Shown here one piece after another: positions 34,383 through 44,155 of a DNA stretch of 64,000 bases (the stretch's first letter is position 1; every line of letters starts with the position of its first letter). A program made the position numbers and the translations under genes. Origin of the DNA: Paenibacillus sp. yr247. Its GTDB lineage: Bacteria > Bacillota > Bacilli > Paenibacillales > NBRC-103111. The notes beneath the pieces were generated by a model that saw nothing but the letters and a program-made list of their open reading frames with translations, ran no database searches and was not told where the DNA came from. Where the stretch lies: the NCBI RefSeq assembly GCF_900103825.1, contig NZ_FNIF01000006.1, positions 62,001-126,000 of the forward strand, given 5' to 3'.

Positions 34383-35921
34383 ATGAAGAAAAGAGCAATT
34401 TTTACACTTATCCTTGCTGTTTCATTGGTATTTACGGCTTGCTCCAGCAAAACCCAAGAAAGTACAAAAGCAGATGGTAAAGCCGCAGGTCCAACACAAC
34501 TTATCGTTGCTGCTGAGCAAGAGCCGGTTGGACTAGATCCCAATAAAGTTCCCGCCGCATCTAGTAAACGTATTTATTCGCTCATTTACGATTCTTTGAC
34601 AACGATGGATAGCGACTTTGCCGTGAAACCGGGACTTGCAGACAAATGGGCATTCTCACCGGATGGTAAAATGCTGACGATGAATCTGCATCCCGGAGTA
34701 AAATTCCATAACGGTCGTGAAATGACCTCGGATGATGTGAAATACACCTATGAAAGAATTCTTAATCCAAGTACAGGAGCGCTTTCTAAGTCTTCCTTTA
34801 GCAGTATTGAATCCATCGAGACACCGGATAAAAACACGGTTGTCTTCAAATTCAAAACGCCGGATACAGCATTTCTAGCTAACGCTTCCAGCGTATTTGC
34901 ATCTATTGTTCCTAAAGAAGTGACTGACTTAAATAAAGAAGCGGTAGGTACGGGTCCGTTCATGATGGATAAAATTGAAAATGGACAATATGTGCTACTT
35001 AAGAAAAATCCGAACTACTTTAACAGCGCTCAACCAAAAGTAGATTCCATCAAGTTCCAGCTCATGAAAGATGAGTCCGAGCGTCTTGCTGCTATTCGTT
35101 CAGGATCGGTTGATATTTCCATGGTTTCGAACGAATCCGCCAAGCTACTAGAGGCAGCTAAAAACGTTAAAGTAATTAACTACTTGTCAGGCGATTACAC
35201 ATACTTCGCTATGAACGTGAAGAAGAAGCCGTTCGACGATGTGCGCGTACGTCAAGCGATTGCCTTAGCCGTAGATCGCCAAGAGATGGCAAACACAGTA
35301 TACAAAGGTCAAGGCGTACCAACGGGTCCAGTTGCCCCTGCATTGAAAGCATACGCACTTCCAGTAAACGAATTCCCGGCTTATACAAAAAACATTGAAA
35401 AAGCGAAACAGCTTATGAAAGAAGCAGGCTATGAGAACGGATTTGAAACTTCAATTGATACACAAGCTTCTTTACAAGATTTGGTTGACTTATCTCAAGT
35501 CGTTCAGCAACAGTTACAGCCACTCGGCATTAAAGTCACAATCAACAAAATGGAAGATGCTGCTTTTGTTGCGAAATGGAAGTCCAAAGATATGGTAACG
35601 ATGGTCGGACGCAACTCTTCAGGCACCAATCCGGACCGTGCGCTTCGTTTCTTCTTTGCAACGGACGGCTCCGCGAATGTGTGGAATTATTCCAATAAAG
35701 AGTATGACGCTTTAGTTCAGAATGCGCTCGAAACAACAGATGATAGCAAACGAAAAGAGATTTACAATCAGGCTCAAAAAATGGTCGTTCAAGATGCACC
35801 AAATGTGTTCCTTGCTTCTCCGAAAGTTTTCTATGCGGTTAGCAATCGTGTTCAAGGGTTCAATCCGACTGCAGCGGGCGAGCAATATGCAATCATTCAA
35901 GCTGCTGTTTCTGGCAAATAG
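34383..35921 (+). CDS. Peptide ABC transporter, substrate-binding lipoprotein (OppA/DppE family) 1
   Basis: A 512-residue extracytoplasmic binding lipoprotein of family 5. Signal peptide with lipobox VFTACSSK; then the three-domain fold starting EPVGLDPNKVPAASSKRIYS, with the family signature ALRQGVKFHNG-like segment NLHPGVKFHNGREMTSDDVK. AGGAGG lies before the ATG at 34383. An earlier in-frame ATG at 34347 lies in anmK relic sequence and would bury the signal peptide. A short stem GGCG/CGCC followed by eight Ts (35934-35958) lies after the stop and may lower downstream transcription relative to this gene. Confidence 0.93.
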   Translation: MKKRAIFTLILAVSLVFTACSSKTQESTKADGKAAGPTQLIVAAEQEPVGLDPNKVPAASSKRIYSLIYDSLTTMDSDFAVKPGLADKWAFSPDGKMLTMNLHPGVKFHNGREMTSDDVKYTYERILNPSTGALSKSSFSSIESIETPDKNTVVFKFKTPDTAFLANASSVFASIVPKEVTDLNKEAVGTGPFMMDKIENGQYVLLKKNPNYFNSAQPKVDSIKFQLMKDESERLAAIRSGSVDISMVSNESAKLLEAAKNVKVINYLSGDYTYFAMNVKKKPFDDVRVRQAIALAVDRQEMANTVYKGQGVPTGPVAPALKAYALPVNEFPAYTKNIEKAKQLMKEAGYENGFETSIDTQASLQDLVDLSQVVQQQLQPLGIKVTINKMEDAAFVAKWKSKDMVTMVGRNSSGTNPDRALRFFFATDGSANVWNYSNKEYDALVQNALETTDDSKRKEIYNQAQKMVVQDAPNVFLASPKVFYAVSNRVQGFNPTAAGEQYAIIQAAVSGK

Positions 35922-35933
35922 TATTGATAAATG

Positions 35934-35958
35934 GGCGGCTGTCACACGCCGTCTTTTT
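35934..35958 (+). terminator. Weak intra-operon attenuator
   Basis: GGCG (35934-35937) and CGCC (35947-35950) form a short stem followed by TCTTTTTTTT, between the binding-protein and permease genes. Its weakness fits partial read-through. Confidence 0.45.
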
Positions 35959-35979
35959 TTTCATAAGGGGGGGTACATT

Positions 35980-36921
35980 TTGGGACGTTATGTCTTACAG
36001 CGCATCATCAGTCTAGTTCCCATTTTGTTCGGTATTTCCGTACTTGTATTTCTGATTCTTCATCTAGTTCCCGGCAATCCTGTACTAGTCATTCTAGGAA
36101 CGGAGGCAACGGAAGAATCGATTAAAGCACTCACACTTCAGCTGGGGCTTGATCAGCCGCTTATTATTCAGTATCTCAAATGGATCGGCGGCGTTCTGCA
36201 TGGTGATTTCGGTGTATCGGTACGCAGTGGAGGCGATATTTTACCCGAACTGCTCAAACGATTTAACGTCACTTTACAGCTTACTCTGTTATCCATACTG
36301 ATTTCATGGATTATAGCGATCCCTGTCGGTATGCTGTCCGCGGTTAAAGCGAATAAGCCCGTGGATATCATTGCTCGAAGCATCTCCATGCTGGGTATTT
36401 CTGTACCGAGTTTTGCGATTGGCACACTGCTCATGCTAGTCATGTCACTTGGATTTAATTGGTTTCCTCCCCTTGGATTCGTGAGCTTGTGGGATGATCC
36501 GGTAGCTTGGTTCAAAAAGCTGATTCTTCCTTCGATTACTGTCGGTGTCGTGCTGGCAGGGGGCTTAATGCGCATGACGCGCTCCTCTTTTATGGAAACG
36601 TTGGACCGGGATTTTATTCGTACCGCGCGAGCTAAAGGTAATACAAACAGACAAGTATTAATTCATCATGCATTCCGCAATTCATCGATTCCAATTCTGA
36701 CACTGGCCGGTATGCAGTTCGGATATTTACTTGGAGGCTCGGTGATCATTGAGCAGCTGTTCTCGATTCCTGGGTTAGGACAATATATTTTGGATGGTAT
36801 TTACCATCGCGATTACCCAGTAGTGCAAGGCGGCGTTTTGTTTGTCTCTGTCATCTTCGTATCCGTTAATTTAATCGTGGACATTATTTATTCGAAAATA
36901 GATCCTCGTATCAAGTATTAG
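35980..36921 (+). CDS. Peptide ABC transporter permease (DppB family) 1
   Basis: A 313-residue permease with six helices, of the DppB/OppB type. Landmarks: the N-terminal RIISLVPILFGISVLVFLIL, the HLVPGNPVLVILGTEATEES loop, and the EAA loop IRTARAKGNTNRQVLIHHAF. The start is TTG at 35980, seven bases after AAGGGGGGG; the longer frame upstream has no ribosome site and overlaps the binding-protein gene. It pairs with the DppC-type permease 16 nt downstream. Confidence 0.9.
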   Translation: MGRYVLQRIISLVPILFGISVLVFLILHLVPGNPVLVILGTEATEESIKALTLQLGLDQPLIIQYLKWIGGVLHGDFGVSVRSGGDILPELLKRFNVTLQLTLLSILISWIIAIPVGMLSAVKANKPVDIIARSISMLGISVPSFAIGTLLMLVMSLGFNWFPPLGFVSLWDDPVAWFKKLILPSITVGVVLAGGLMRMTRSSFMETLDRDFIRTARAKGNTNRQVLIHHAFRNSSIPILTLAGMQFGYLLGGSVIIEQLFSIPGLGQYILDGIYHRDYPVVQGGVLFVSVIFVSVNLIVDIIYSKIDPRIKY

Positions 36922-36937
36922 AAAAGGGGATTCATAC

Positions 36938-37771
36938 ATGCATACATTCAGAAGCAGATTTTTTCAGAACAAGACGGCCGTTGTAACTTCTGCCTTTTTG
37001 CTGCTGATTTGTCTCGGTGCGCTATTTGCCCCGTTTCTAGTCAAGTTCGGACCTAATGTAATGGCAAATGAAAGTCAGCTTATTGGCAGCGGCAACGGGC
37101 ATATCATGGGTACAGACCAGTTTGGACGAGACATGTTCAGTCGCGTGCTTTACGGCGCGCGCGTTTCGATCTGGGTAGGAATTTCTTCAGTAGCGTTAAG
37201 TGCCGTAGTGGGTACGCTATTGGGGCTTGTAGCAGGCTTCTTCGGCAAGCGGATCGATACGATAATTATGCGGGTTATGGACGTATTTTTTGCTTTTCCG
37301 GAAATTTTGCTTGCTCTGGCTATTGTGGCCACTTTCGGTCCGGGAACTTCCAAAACGATATTAGCTATTGCCATCGTCTATGTTCCAGTCTTTACACGGA
37401 CGGTGCGAGGCGCGGTTCTTTCCGTCAAGCATTTGGAATATGTGGAAAGCTCTGTGGCCATCGGAGCGGGTACTTGGCGTATTTTGACCAAAGACATTTT
37501 GCCCAATATTAACGCACCGCTGATTGTACAAGCGACGATGGCGATTTCCGGCGCTATTCTTACGGAATCGGCGCTCAGCTTTCTGGGCCTCGGCATTCAG
37601 CCGCCAAACCCCTCATGGGGAGGCATGATATCAGAAGCGAGAAGATATATGGAACTTGCTCCTTGGATGATCGTTTGGCCTGTGGCTGTGATGACAGCTA
37701 CGATTCTAGCTTTTAATTTATTCGGAGATGCGATTAGAGATTTGCTCGATCCAAGGCATCAGGGTAGATAA
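36938..37771 (+). CDS. Peptide ABC transporter permease (DppC family) 1
   Basis: A 277-residue permease of the DppC/OppC type. The hallmark N-terminal region HIMGTDQFGRDMFSRVLYGA follows the first helix, and the EAA loop appears as VESSVAIGAGTWRILTKDIL. It ends FGDAIRDLLDPRHQGR, the invariant tail of the family. AAGGGG precedes the ATG. The stop TAA overlaps the ATG of the serine hydrolase gene by one base, so those two proteins are translated in a coupled way. Confidence 0.93.
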   Translation: MHTFRSRFFQNKTAVVTSAFLLLICLGALFAPFLVKFGPNVMANESQLIGSGNGHIMGTDQFGRDMFSRVLYGARVSIWVGISSVALSAVVGTLLGLVAGFFGKRIDTIIMRVMDVFFAFPEILLALAIVATFGPGTSKTILAIAIVYVPVFTRTVRGAVLSVKHLEYVESSVAIGAGTWRILTKDILPNINAPLIVQATMAISGAILTESALSFLGLGIQPPNPSWGGMISEARRYMELAPWMIVWPVAVMTATILAFNLFGDAIRDLLDPRHQGR

Positions 37772-38943
37772 TGATGGTGAAATGGGAGAAAGTTGCTACC
37801 ACAGTTCGAGAACAAATGCTGGCATCCCTTATGGAATCAGGTGTTCAGCAGGGGATTTTTCCTGGGGGAGTCGCTTGCTTGATCCAAGAGGGTGCGGTGA
37901 ACGTGCTTACCTGCGGAACATTAAGCCAAGAGTCACTTACGGGAAAGCTCAGCGAGGCTTTTCGCTCGGATACGTTGTTCGATTTAGCATCACTCACGAA
38001 AGTGACGGTCACTCTGCCCTGCATATTGCTTTCCGTTCAGGAAGGCAAACTGCGGCTTGATGATCGTGTTACAATGTATCTACCTGAATTCAGCGGATTT
38101 GATGCAATCCGAAAAGATATAACAATCCATCATCTGCTTACGCATACATCGGGCTTGCCCGCATGGCGACCGTATTTTACGATTCTGCGAAGCAAAGAGG
38201 CCTATTTGCAGGCGATTGCCGCCGAACCGCTTGAGCGAGAGCCGGGAGAGACGATCATCTACAGCGATCTAGGTTTTATGCTGTTAGGCTGGGTGCTTGA
38301 ACGCATCTGGGGAGAACGTCTTGATCGTATTGCGCAGCGTCTTGTTTTCGATCCACTAGGTATGAGGACAGCTTCGTTCCGACCTCGCGATGCAGAGGAG
38401 ATTCGTAATGCCAGTGTGGCGCCAACGGAGTTAGGCAATGAGTTTGAACGAGGAATGGCGCTTTCTTACATGGATAAATTCGAGAGCGGCATGCTGCCGG
38501 AAGGATCGTTCGGTCTTCGCCGTGAGCAGCTGAGCGGTCTTAACTGGCGCCGAGAGCCGATTTGCGGGGAAGTGCATGATGCGAATTGCTATTATGGACT
38601 ACAAGGAATCAGTGGTCATGCCGGATTATTCAGTACGGTATGGGATTTGGAACGCTATATGAAGATGTGGGGGAAGCTATCCCTCATTATGGAACCCTTA
38701 TGCCAAAGCGCGGTTCGCTGTCAGGCAGAAAGCGGGACATTAAAGCGAGGGCTTGGCTGGGAACTTTACGCGAACGAGCTTTACGGACATACAGGATTTA
38801 CGGGAACATCGATCTACCGTCATGATCGTATGGATATGACAGTGATCATCTTAACTAACCGCATTCATCCCGTCGTGAAAGACGGAATGATTGAATGGCG
38901 GGCAGTTCTTCGTCAGGCATTATTTACATCTCAAACCGATTGA
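37771..38943 (+). CDS. Serine hydrolase, beta-lactamase/AmiE-like family, inside a peptide importer operon
   Basis: A 390-residue class C beta-lactamase-like enzyme, cytoplasmic by absence of a signal peptide. Catalytic motifs: Ser-74 and Lys-77 in SLTK, Tyr-164 in YSD, and GHTGFTGTS near residue 335. It shares DLASLTKV, LLTHTSGLPAW-like, YSDLGFMLLG and the end motif with the enzyme at 20438, so the two are paralogues working with different importers (sugar and peptide). It sits between the permease and ATPase genes and overlaps the former by one base, which argues that it acts on whatever the importer brings in, for example a murein peptide or D-amino-acid peptide. That function is inference. 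Confidence 0.86.
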   Translation: MMVKWEKVATTVREQMLASLMESGVQQGIFPGGVACLIQEGAVNVLTCGTLSQESLTGKLSEAFRSDTLFDLASLTKVTVTLPCILLSVQEGKLRLDDRVTMYLPEFSGFDAIRKDITIHHLLTHTSGLPAWRPYFTILRSKEAYLQAIAAEPLEREPGETIIYSDLGFMLLGWVLERIWGERLDRIAQRLVFDPLGMRTASFRPRDAEEIRNASVAPTELGNEFERGMALSYMDKFESGMLPEGSFGLRREQLSGLNWRREPICGEVHDANCYYGLQGISGHAGLFSTVWDLERYMKMWGKLSLIMEPLCQSAVRCQAESGTLKRGLGWELYANELYGHTGFTGTSIYRHDRMDMTVIILTNRIHPVVKDGMIEWRAVLRQALFTSQTD

Positions 38944-38973
38944 TTAGAAACCATTGAAAAGGAGGAAAGGCTA

Positions 38974-39972
38974 ATGACGCCAACCACCCCTTTACTAGAA
39001 ATACAAGATTTGCATGTAGGCTTTAAGAAACGTAATCACACAATAGACATCGTTAATGGGATCAGTTTGACTTTAAATAAAGGTGAAATTCTCGGCGTAG
39101 TCGGTGAATCTGGGTGCGGTAAGAGCGTTACCAGCCTTTCTGTGCTTCGATTGCTTGCAAGCAACGCAGTCTTGAGAGGGACGATCCGTTTCGATGGAAT
39201 CGATCTTGCCAAGCTTTCTGATAAAGAAATGACAAAAATTAGGGGCAATCAGCTTTCGATGATTTTTCAAGAGCCGATGACATCGCTCAATCCGCTCCAC
39301 TCCATAGGCAAGCAAATTACAGAACCTCTTATCCGCCACGGTAAAATGCCGAAGCGGGAATTGAAGGCAAAAGCGATCGAACTACTGACGGTTGTAGGTA
39401 TCTCAAGACCGGATGAAGTATATTACGCGTATCCTCACGAGCTGTCTGGAGGTATGCGGCAGCGGGTGATGATCGCTATTGCGATGGCATGCACGCCGAA
39501 ATTGATTATAGCCGATGAGCCTACGACAGCACTTGACGTTACCATTCAGGCACAAATTATCGATTTGATGAAATCGATCAGCAGCAAGTATGGCACTTCA
39601 TTCATGCTAATTACACATGATCTTGGCGTTGTAGCGGAAATATGCGATCGCGTCATTGTGATGTACGCGGGTGAGATTGTTGAAGAGACGGATGTTCGTA
39701 CGCTGTTCAAAAATCCTCAGCATCCGTATACGATCGGCTTGATGAAATCCGTTCCGAGCGCCTCCGAGACGAAAGAACGTCTAGAACCGATTCCGGGTTC
39801 CGTGCCGGCGGCGGGTGAAATGCCCGAAGGCTGCCGGTTCGCTCCACGTTGCAGACATGCCTCGGAGAAATGCTCTGTGAAACCGCCACTTATTGAATCG
39901 GCTAGTAAACACCGTACGCGTTGCTGGCTTTTTGCCGAAAAGGAGGGACAGTATGAGCGAAACTTTGCTTGA
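38974..39972 (+). CDS. Peptide ABC transporter ATPase (DppD/OppD type) 1
   Basis: A 332-residue ATP-binding subunit. Motifs: Walker [12 protein letters not shown]-loop [17 protein letters not shown], signature [17 protein letters not shown], Walker [15 protein letters not shown]-loop [10 protein letters not shown]. The C-terminal oligopeptide extension with three cysteines ([16 protein letters not shown]), which binds an iron-sulphur or metal site in this family, is present. AGGAGG lies before the ATG. It overlaps the next ATPase gene by 20 nt. Confidence 0.94.
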   Translation: MTPTTPLLEIQDLHVGFKKRNHTIDIVNGISLTLNKGEILGVVGESGCGKSVTSLSVLRLLASNAVLRGTIRFDGIDLAKLSDKEMTKIRGNQLSMIFQEPMTSLNPLHSIGKQITEPLIRHGKMPKRELKAKAIELLTVVGISRPDEVYYAYPHELSGGMRQRVMIAIAMACTPKLIIADEPTTALDVTIQAQIIDLMKSISSKYGTSFMLITHDLGVVAEICDRVIVMYAGEIVEETDVRTLFKNPQHPYTIGLMKSVPSASETKERLEPIPGSVPAAGEMPEGCRFAPRCRHASEKCSVKPPLIESASKHRTRCWLFAEKEGQYERNFA

Positions 39973-40921
39973 AGTCAAAGGCCTAACGAAGCACTACGTG
40001 AGCAAAAAAGGGCTCTGGGGAGCGAAAAAAACAGTTCGAGCCGTGAATGGTATCGATTTGACTTTGTACAACGGCGAAGTGGTAAGTATTGTCGGTGAAT
40101 CGGGCTGCGGCAAGTCTACACTGGGCCGTTGTGTACTTCGCCTTATCGAGCCTTCAGCAGGATCTGTTCACTTCGAAGGCAGCAATATTTTGGAGATGGA
40201 TAATAAAAGTTTGCGTGCTGTTAAGAGAGACATGCAGTTCGTTTTCCAAGATCCCTATGCTTCTTTAAATCCGCGGAGTACTGTTGAAGACATTTTGATG
40301 GTTCCGCTAGAGGTGCATCGCATCGGTGATAAAATCGAGCGCAGACAAAAAGTGCAACGAATGATGGATATCGTTGGATTGTCCAAGCAGCATTTGAAGC
40401 GCTATCCGCATGAATTTTCCGGCGGGCAGCGCCAGCGTATCGGCATCGCGCGCGCATTGATTCTGCAGCCAAAGCTGATTATCGCCGATGAGCCGGTCTC
40501 CGCGTTGGACGTTTCCGTACAAGCACAAATTCTGAACTTGATGCAGGATTTAAAAGAAGAGTTCAAGCTGACCTATATGTTTATCTCCCATGATTTAAGC
40601 GTAGTCCGTCATATCTCGGATCGCGTCGCCGTCATGTATCTAGGCAAAATCGTTGAAATTGCCGATAAAAACTCGCTTTACTCGGACCCGCAGCATCCTT
40701 ATACGAAAGCACTGCTGTCTTCTGTGCCTGTGCCGGACCCTGAGGCAAAGAAAGAACGAATTTTGTTGGAAGGCGATGTTCCGAGTCCGTCCAATCCTCC
40801 ATCGGGCTGCACGTTTCATACGAGATGTCCTTTCGCGTTTGAAGCATGCAAAACGGTTGAACCGACGCTGAAGCCATTGAGTGATGAGCGCATGGTAGCT
40901 TGCCACTTATTGCATCCTTAA
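39953..40921 (+). CDS. Peptide ABC transporter ATPase (DppF/OppF type) 1
   Basis: A 322-residue second ATPase, forming a heterodimer with the preceding one. Motifs: Walker [14 protein letters not shown]-loop [17 protein letters not shown], signature [17 protein letters not shown], Walker [14 protein letters not shown], and the C-terminal [15 protein letters not shown] cysteines. GGAGGG lies 7 nt before the ATG at 39953, inside the end of the previous gene; an earlier in-frame start at 39893 would be further inside it and lacks a ribosome site. It is the last gene of the importer operon; no clear terminator follows. Confidence 0.93.
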   Translation: MSETLLEVKGLTKHYVSKKGLWGAKKTVRAVNGIDLTLYNGEVVSIVGESGCGKSTLGRCVLRLIEPSAGSVHFEGSNILEMDNKSLRAVKRDMQFVFQDPYASLNPRSTVEDILMVPLEVHRIGDKIERRQKVQRMMDIVGLSKQHLKRYPHEFSGGQRQRIGIARALILQPKLIIADEPVSALDVSVQAQILNLMQDLKEEFKLTYMFISHDLSVVRHISDRVAVMYLGKIVEIADKNSLYSDPQHPYTKALLSSVPVPDPEAKKERILLEGDVPSPSNPPSGCTFHTRCPFAFEACKTVEPTLKPLSDERMVACHLLHP

Positions 40922-41061
40922 GCCGAAGGAAAGGACCCAGTAATCGAAGGCATCCGTTACATTAGTGTTAATATATTTTTACTGGAATCGCCTGGTCTAG
41001 GGATTACAGGCATAAACGAATAATTTTTTAATTTTTGCCCGGATAGGCGGGAGGTTCAGAA

Positions 41062-41565
41062 ATGATCATTCGACAAATCACCGAAAGTGATGCAAGCGCA
41101 CATCTTGAGTTATGCAAAACGATTGATGGCGAAAGTTCCTTTATGCTGTTTGAGGCAGGCGAAAGAAAAACGACAGAGGTAGAGCATCGGGAACGGCTCC
41201 ATAAGCTTCTTGCTAGTGGAAATTCCGTTATTTTTGTTGCTGAGACTGAGGAAGGAAAGCTAGTTGGATATTTAACCGCAGTTGGTGGAGAAGCAAATAG
41301 GAACAAACACAGTATATACATTGTGATCGGCATCCTGAAGGCGTTTACCGGGCAACGAATCGGAACGAAGCTGTTTGAAGCATTGGAATTGTGGGCACGG
41401 ACGAAAGGAATTACCCGCCTTAGCCTCGGATTGATGGAGCCTAATCAAAATGCTTTTGCTTTGTATTCGAAAATGGGCTTTGAATTGGAAGGCAGAAAGA
41501 AGGATGTTTTCAAGGTTGACGGACTTTTCGTTGACGAGCTGATCATGGGAAAAAGGTTGATTTGA
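41062..41565 (+). CDS. GNAT-family N-acetyltransferase
   Basis: A 167-residue single-domain GNAT protein. The acetyl-CoA pyrophosphate loop is FTGQRIGTKLFEALELW (a Q/R-x-x-G-x-G/A variant) near residue 100, preceded by the beta-4 strand and followed by ITRLSLGLMEPNQNAFALYS with the Asn-Ala-Tyr segment of the family, ending in YSKMGFELEGRKK. It resembles YhhY/RimI-like enzymes that acetylate small amines or peptides. GGGAGG precedes the ATG. Own transcription unit between the peptide importer and a mobile-element relic. Confidence 0.88.
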   Translation: MIIRQITESDASAHLELCKTIDGESSFMLFEAGERKTTEVEHRERLHKLLASGNSVIFVAETEEGKLVGYLTAVGGEANRNKHSIYIVIGILKAFTGQRIGTKLFEALELWARTKGITRLSLGLMEPNQNAFALYSKMGFELEGRKKDVFKVDGLFVDELIMGKRLI

Positions 41566-41594
41566 GCGACAGGGTTTTGGTGCAACTATTAAAA

Positions 41595-41843
41595 CTAATC
41601 AAAGATGGCAGCCTTCTGTTGTCGGAGTAACGTTTCTTGATTCATAACTTTCTCGTCCTTCAATTGCTGGACTGCGGCAGGATACGCTGGGGTTTTATCG
41701 ACAGTGATCTCACGTGGCGATTGATTGTGTGGTGAAGTCAGCACATTCTTGAAAAATCGTTTGGCCGCAGGAGCATCATAGCGGTTTAATTTCCCCATTA
41801 TGTAGGAATCGGTGAAGGTTCTTTTAAAAAAGCGCGGGCGCAC
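41595..41843 (-). mobile_element. IS6/IS26-type transposase fragment
   Basis: The minus strand encodes the middle of an IS6-family transposase: SYIMGKLNRYDAPAAKRFFK, then PREITVDKTPAYPAAVQQLK, where the Asp of TVDKTPAYP is the second catalytic residue. The first ~100 residues and the C-terminal part are missing, and a terminator-like stem flanks it. Dead relic. Confidence 0.72.
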
Positions 41844-41856
41844 ATTGCTCCTTGCG
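41826..41856. terminator. Terminator-like stem beside the IS6 relic
   Basis: AAAAAGCGC and GCGCTTTTTT can pair across a ~13-base loop, at the 5' edge of the IS6 fragment. The following 300 bp, to 42160, hold no gene that I can support. Confidence 0.4.
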
Positions 41857-42163
41857 CTTTTTTCTATGCACAGTCTAGGACTTTTTTACTCGTCCAAGGC
41901 TGCCGCTGTTACTGCATCTGGTAGGTTGTTCTGCAAACAATTGTCGGATGACAAGAACATAATCGGTTTTTTTAATTTATGAGACAAGGTCATTTTAAAT
42001 ACAAAAAGAAGTGCTTCTCAAGGCTGCCCCTTGCTCAGCTAAAGGACAGCATAATGAAGTAGCTTGTATCGATAATAAGCAGGAAATTCGGAGCCAAAGT
42101 GGAATAATTATACAATAGAATTAAAATCAGATTAAGATAAAAACGTAAAGAGGAGTGAAGCAT

Positions 42164-42958
42164 ATGGACAAAGATTCTAAACTTGGCCTTGGAGGACATT
42201 CTTTTATTGAACAGCTGGGAAACGATCCGCAAGCCTCGTTCGAAGAACAGTGTGCGATTGTATCCGCCTGTCTTGACGAAGGAATCCGAGTGATTGATAC
42301 GACCTATTATCAGGAACGAATAGCATTGGGGAAAGTATTACGTTATCTGGGCCGTCGGAATGAGGCACGGATTATGGCCTGGAACTTCTTTAAGCAGCCC
42401 GGAAAAGAAAAGGAGCTGGTTGGCTATACCCCATATGAACCATGTCATATTGATATTATGTTGGAAGAATTGCAAACGGAGCATATTGACATTCTGGTAA
42501 TTCATTCGCATGGAGATGCGGACAAGCTTTGCAAAGAATTGGAGCTGGCTGGTAGATGGATGCTAGATGGCAAGGTGAAAAAGGTCGGGCTCGGTATGGT
42601 TCAATCCGAACATCTGCGGCAGCTGCCGGTCGGTCACCCGATTACACATGTGCTGGCGCCTTATAATGCTTTTAATCCAGGCTCCAAGGTGTTTGTGGAT
42701 GCTAAGAAAATGGGAATGAGTGCGATCGCACTGTCGCCATTTATTCGCGGATGGAAATTAGATGAGATTGGCGGGGACAAAGACTTAGTAGCTGAAGTTT
42801 TATTGAGGTGGGTCGCCGCCCAACCAATGATCGACCGAGTCATCGTGTCCATGAGAAAAAAGGAATGGGTTCATAGCAATCTGAATGCGGTAGAACGCGG
42901 TCCACTCACTGAATTGGAACAGTCGAGACTTCAAGAATGGATTAAGCGTCTAAGCTAA
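42164..42958 (+). CDS. Aldo/keto reductase family protein
   Basis: A 264-residue protein of the aldo/keto reductase superfamily. The (beta/alpha)8 pattern shows as IRVIDTTYYQERIALGKVLR (strand 2 with the catalytic Asp/Tyr region), HIDILVIHSHGDADKLC and KVKKVGLGMVQSEHLRQL. The usual catalytic Lys region is reduced (RIMAWNFFKQ), and the protein is shorter than the typical 310-330 residues, so it belongs to the small AKR-like subgroup whose activity is often untested. ATG at 42164 with AGGAG 8 nt before it; the GTG at 42155 overlaps that ribosome site. A monocistronic gene before an NAD-dependent epimerase. Confidence 0.82.
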   Translation: MDKDSKLGLGGHSFIEQLGNDPQASFEEQCAIVSACLDEGIRVIDTTYYQERIALGKVLRYLGRRNEARIMAWNFFKQPGKEKELVGYTPYEPCHIDIMLEELQTEHIDILVIHSHGDADKLCKELELAGRWMLDGKVKKVGLGMVQSEHLRQLPVGHPITHVLAPYNAFNPGSKVFVDAKKMGMSAIALSPFIRGWKLDEIGGDKDLVAEVLLRWVAAQPMIDRVIVSMRKKEWVHSNLNAVERGPLTELEQSRLQEWIKRLS

Positions 42959-43123
42959 TAATGATCCATGCGGATGGTGTCAAAGTTATGGTCGCTAGAA
43001 GTCACTTTCTTGCTAGCTAGTTACTTCAAGGTAACTTATTAAACATTCTTTCACTACTTACACTAAAGCTATGGCTTAGTTATAATAATTAAGTGGTATC
43101 GATTACGAGGAGGTAGGTGACAT

Positions 43124-43918
43124 ATGAAAATATTGATTACCGGTGCTGCTGGCAGCGTTGGTTCAGGTGTGGCGGAGGTGTTGGTTCCGCACAATCAAAT
43201 TCATTTATCCGATGTCGTACAGGTAGAGACGTCACATCCATTTTATCAAGTGGATGTCAGGGAATCCGGTTCACTGGATGAGGCTGCAAATGGCGTTGAT
43301 GTGATTATACATACGCCTGCGTATCATGGTATTCATATGGGGAAGCATTCGGAGCAGGAGTTCTACGACCTGAATATTACCGGAATGTTCAATATGTTCC
43401 AATCCGCTGTTCGCAACAAGGTGCGCCGAGTGGTATGGTTGTCAAGCATGTCTGTATACGGAACCGACTTTTACGCTTATACGAAAAAAATAGGCGAGCA
43501 GTTATGCCAATTTTACCATGAACGGCATGGAATCGAGGTTATTATGTTGCGTCCGGCTGATTTTACTCCTTATCGGGATGCCCTGCATTATGGGGAAAGA
43601 TTACTGCATGGAGGGGTGGACCGTCGTGATGTGATTCAGGCTGTAGTTTTAGCGACGGAATGTCGGCAGAAATACGGTGCTTACCACATTGTACGCCAAG
43701 ATCCTTTTTCCGAAGTGGATGTTAAGGCGTACTCTGAATCTCCTATAGATATTTGGGAAAAGACGTATACTGGTGCGAAACAGATTATTGAAAAACATCA
43801 ATTCAAATTGCCTTCTCAAATTCATGTAACGGATTTATTCCGGGAACAAAACGAACTTGGGTACAAGCCAAAATATAACTTCGGCACTTTTATTGAAGAA
43901 TTTACTAGAGTTGGTTAG
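43124..43918 (+). CDS. NAD(P)-dependent epimerase/dehydratase (SDR family)
   Basis: A 264-residue extended short-chain dehydrogenase. The nucleotide motif is MKILITGAAGSVGSGVAEVL at the N-terminus, the segment DVIIHTPAYHGIH is the NNAG-equivalent, and the active site shows SSMSVYG with Tyr-Lys further on in FYAYTKKIGEQL. Sugar nucleotides or simple sugars are typical substrates of this shape; members acting on uronates look similar. GAGGAGG lies before the ATG, and a TATAAT-like sequence at about 43082 suggests a promoter. Closed by the terminator at 43966. Confidence 0.86.
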   Translation: MKILITGAAGSVGSGVAEVLVPHNQIHLSDVVQVETSHPFYQVDVRESGSLDEAANGVDVIIHTPAYHGIHMGKHSEQEFYDLNITGMFNMFQSAVRNKVRRVVWLSSMSVYGTDFYAYTKKIGEQLCQFYHERHGIEVIMLRPADFTPYRDALHYGERLLHGGVDRRDVIQAVVLATECRQKYGAYHIVRQDPFSEVDVKAYSESPIDIWEKTYTGAKQIIEKHQFKLPSQIHVTDLFREQNELGYKPKYNFGTFIEEFTRVG

Positions 43919-43965
43919 AAATTGAAACATTTGAAGTAAATGAGTAAAGCGTTACTACTTCTTAA

Positions 43966-44007
43966 AAAAGAATCCCCCGATGTTTTGCTGTCGGGGGATT
44001 CTTTTGA
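43966..44007. terminator. Bidirectional terminator
   Basis: AAGAATCCCCCGA and TCGGGGGATTCTT form a near-perfect 13-14-bp stem around TGTTTTGCTG, with A and T tracts on the two sides. It can end both the epimerase gene and the minus-strand ATPase gene ending at 44156. Confidence 0.88.
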
Positions 44008-44155
44008 TGTAAGGCCACATCGTACATGGAAAAGTTGGATACCAAGTTGCAGCATGTAAAGAGATAACATGAGTTTATAACCTCGATGTATGTTCATACA
44101 AAGCTAGTATACTTATTAACCATTGAAGATCTTGGCGTTGTTTCTTGTAACGCTT

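Noticed and set aside
33617-41965. A shared short sequence GTCGGATGACAA near 33617 and 41943
   Set aside because: Only about 12 bases and no shared context; too short to call a repeat.
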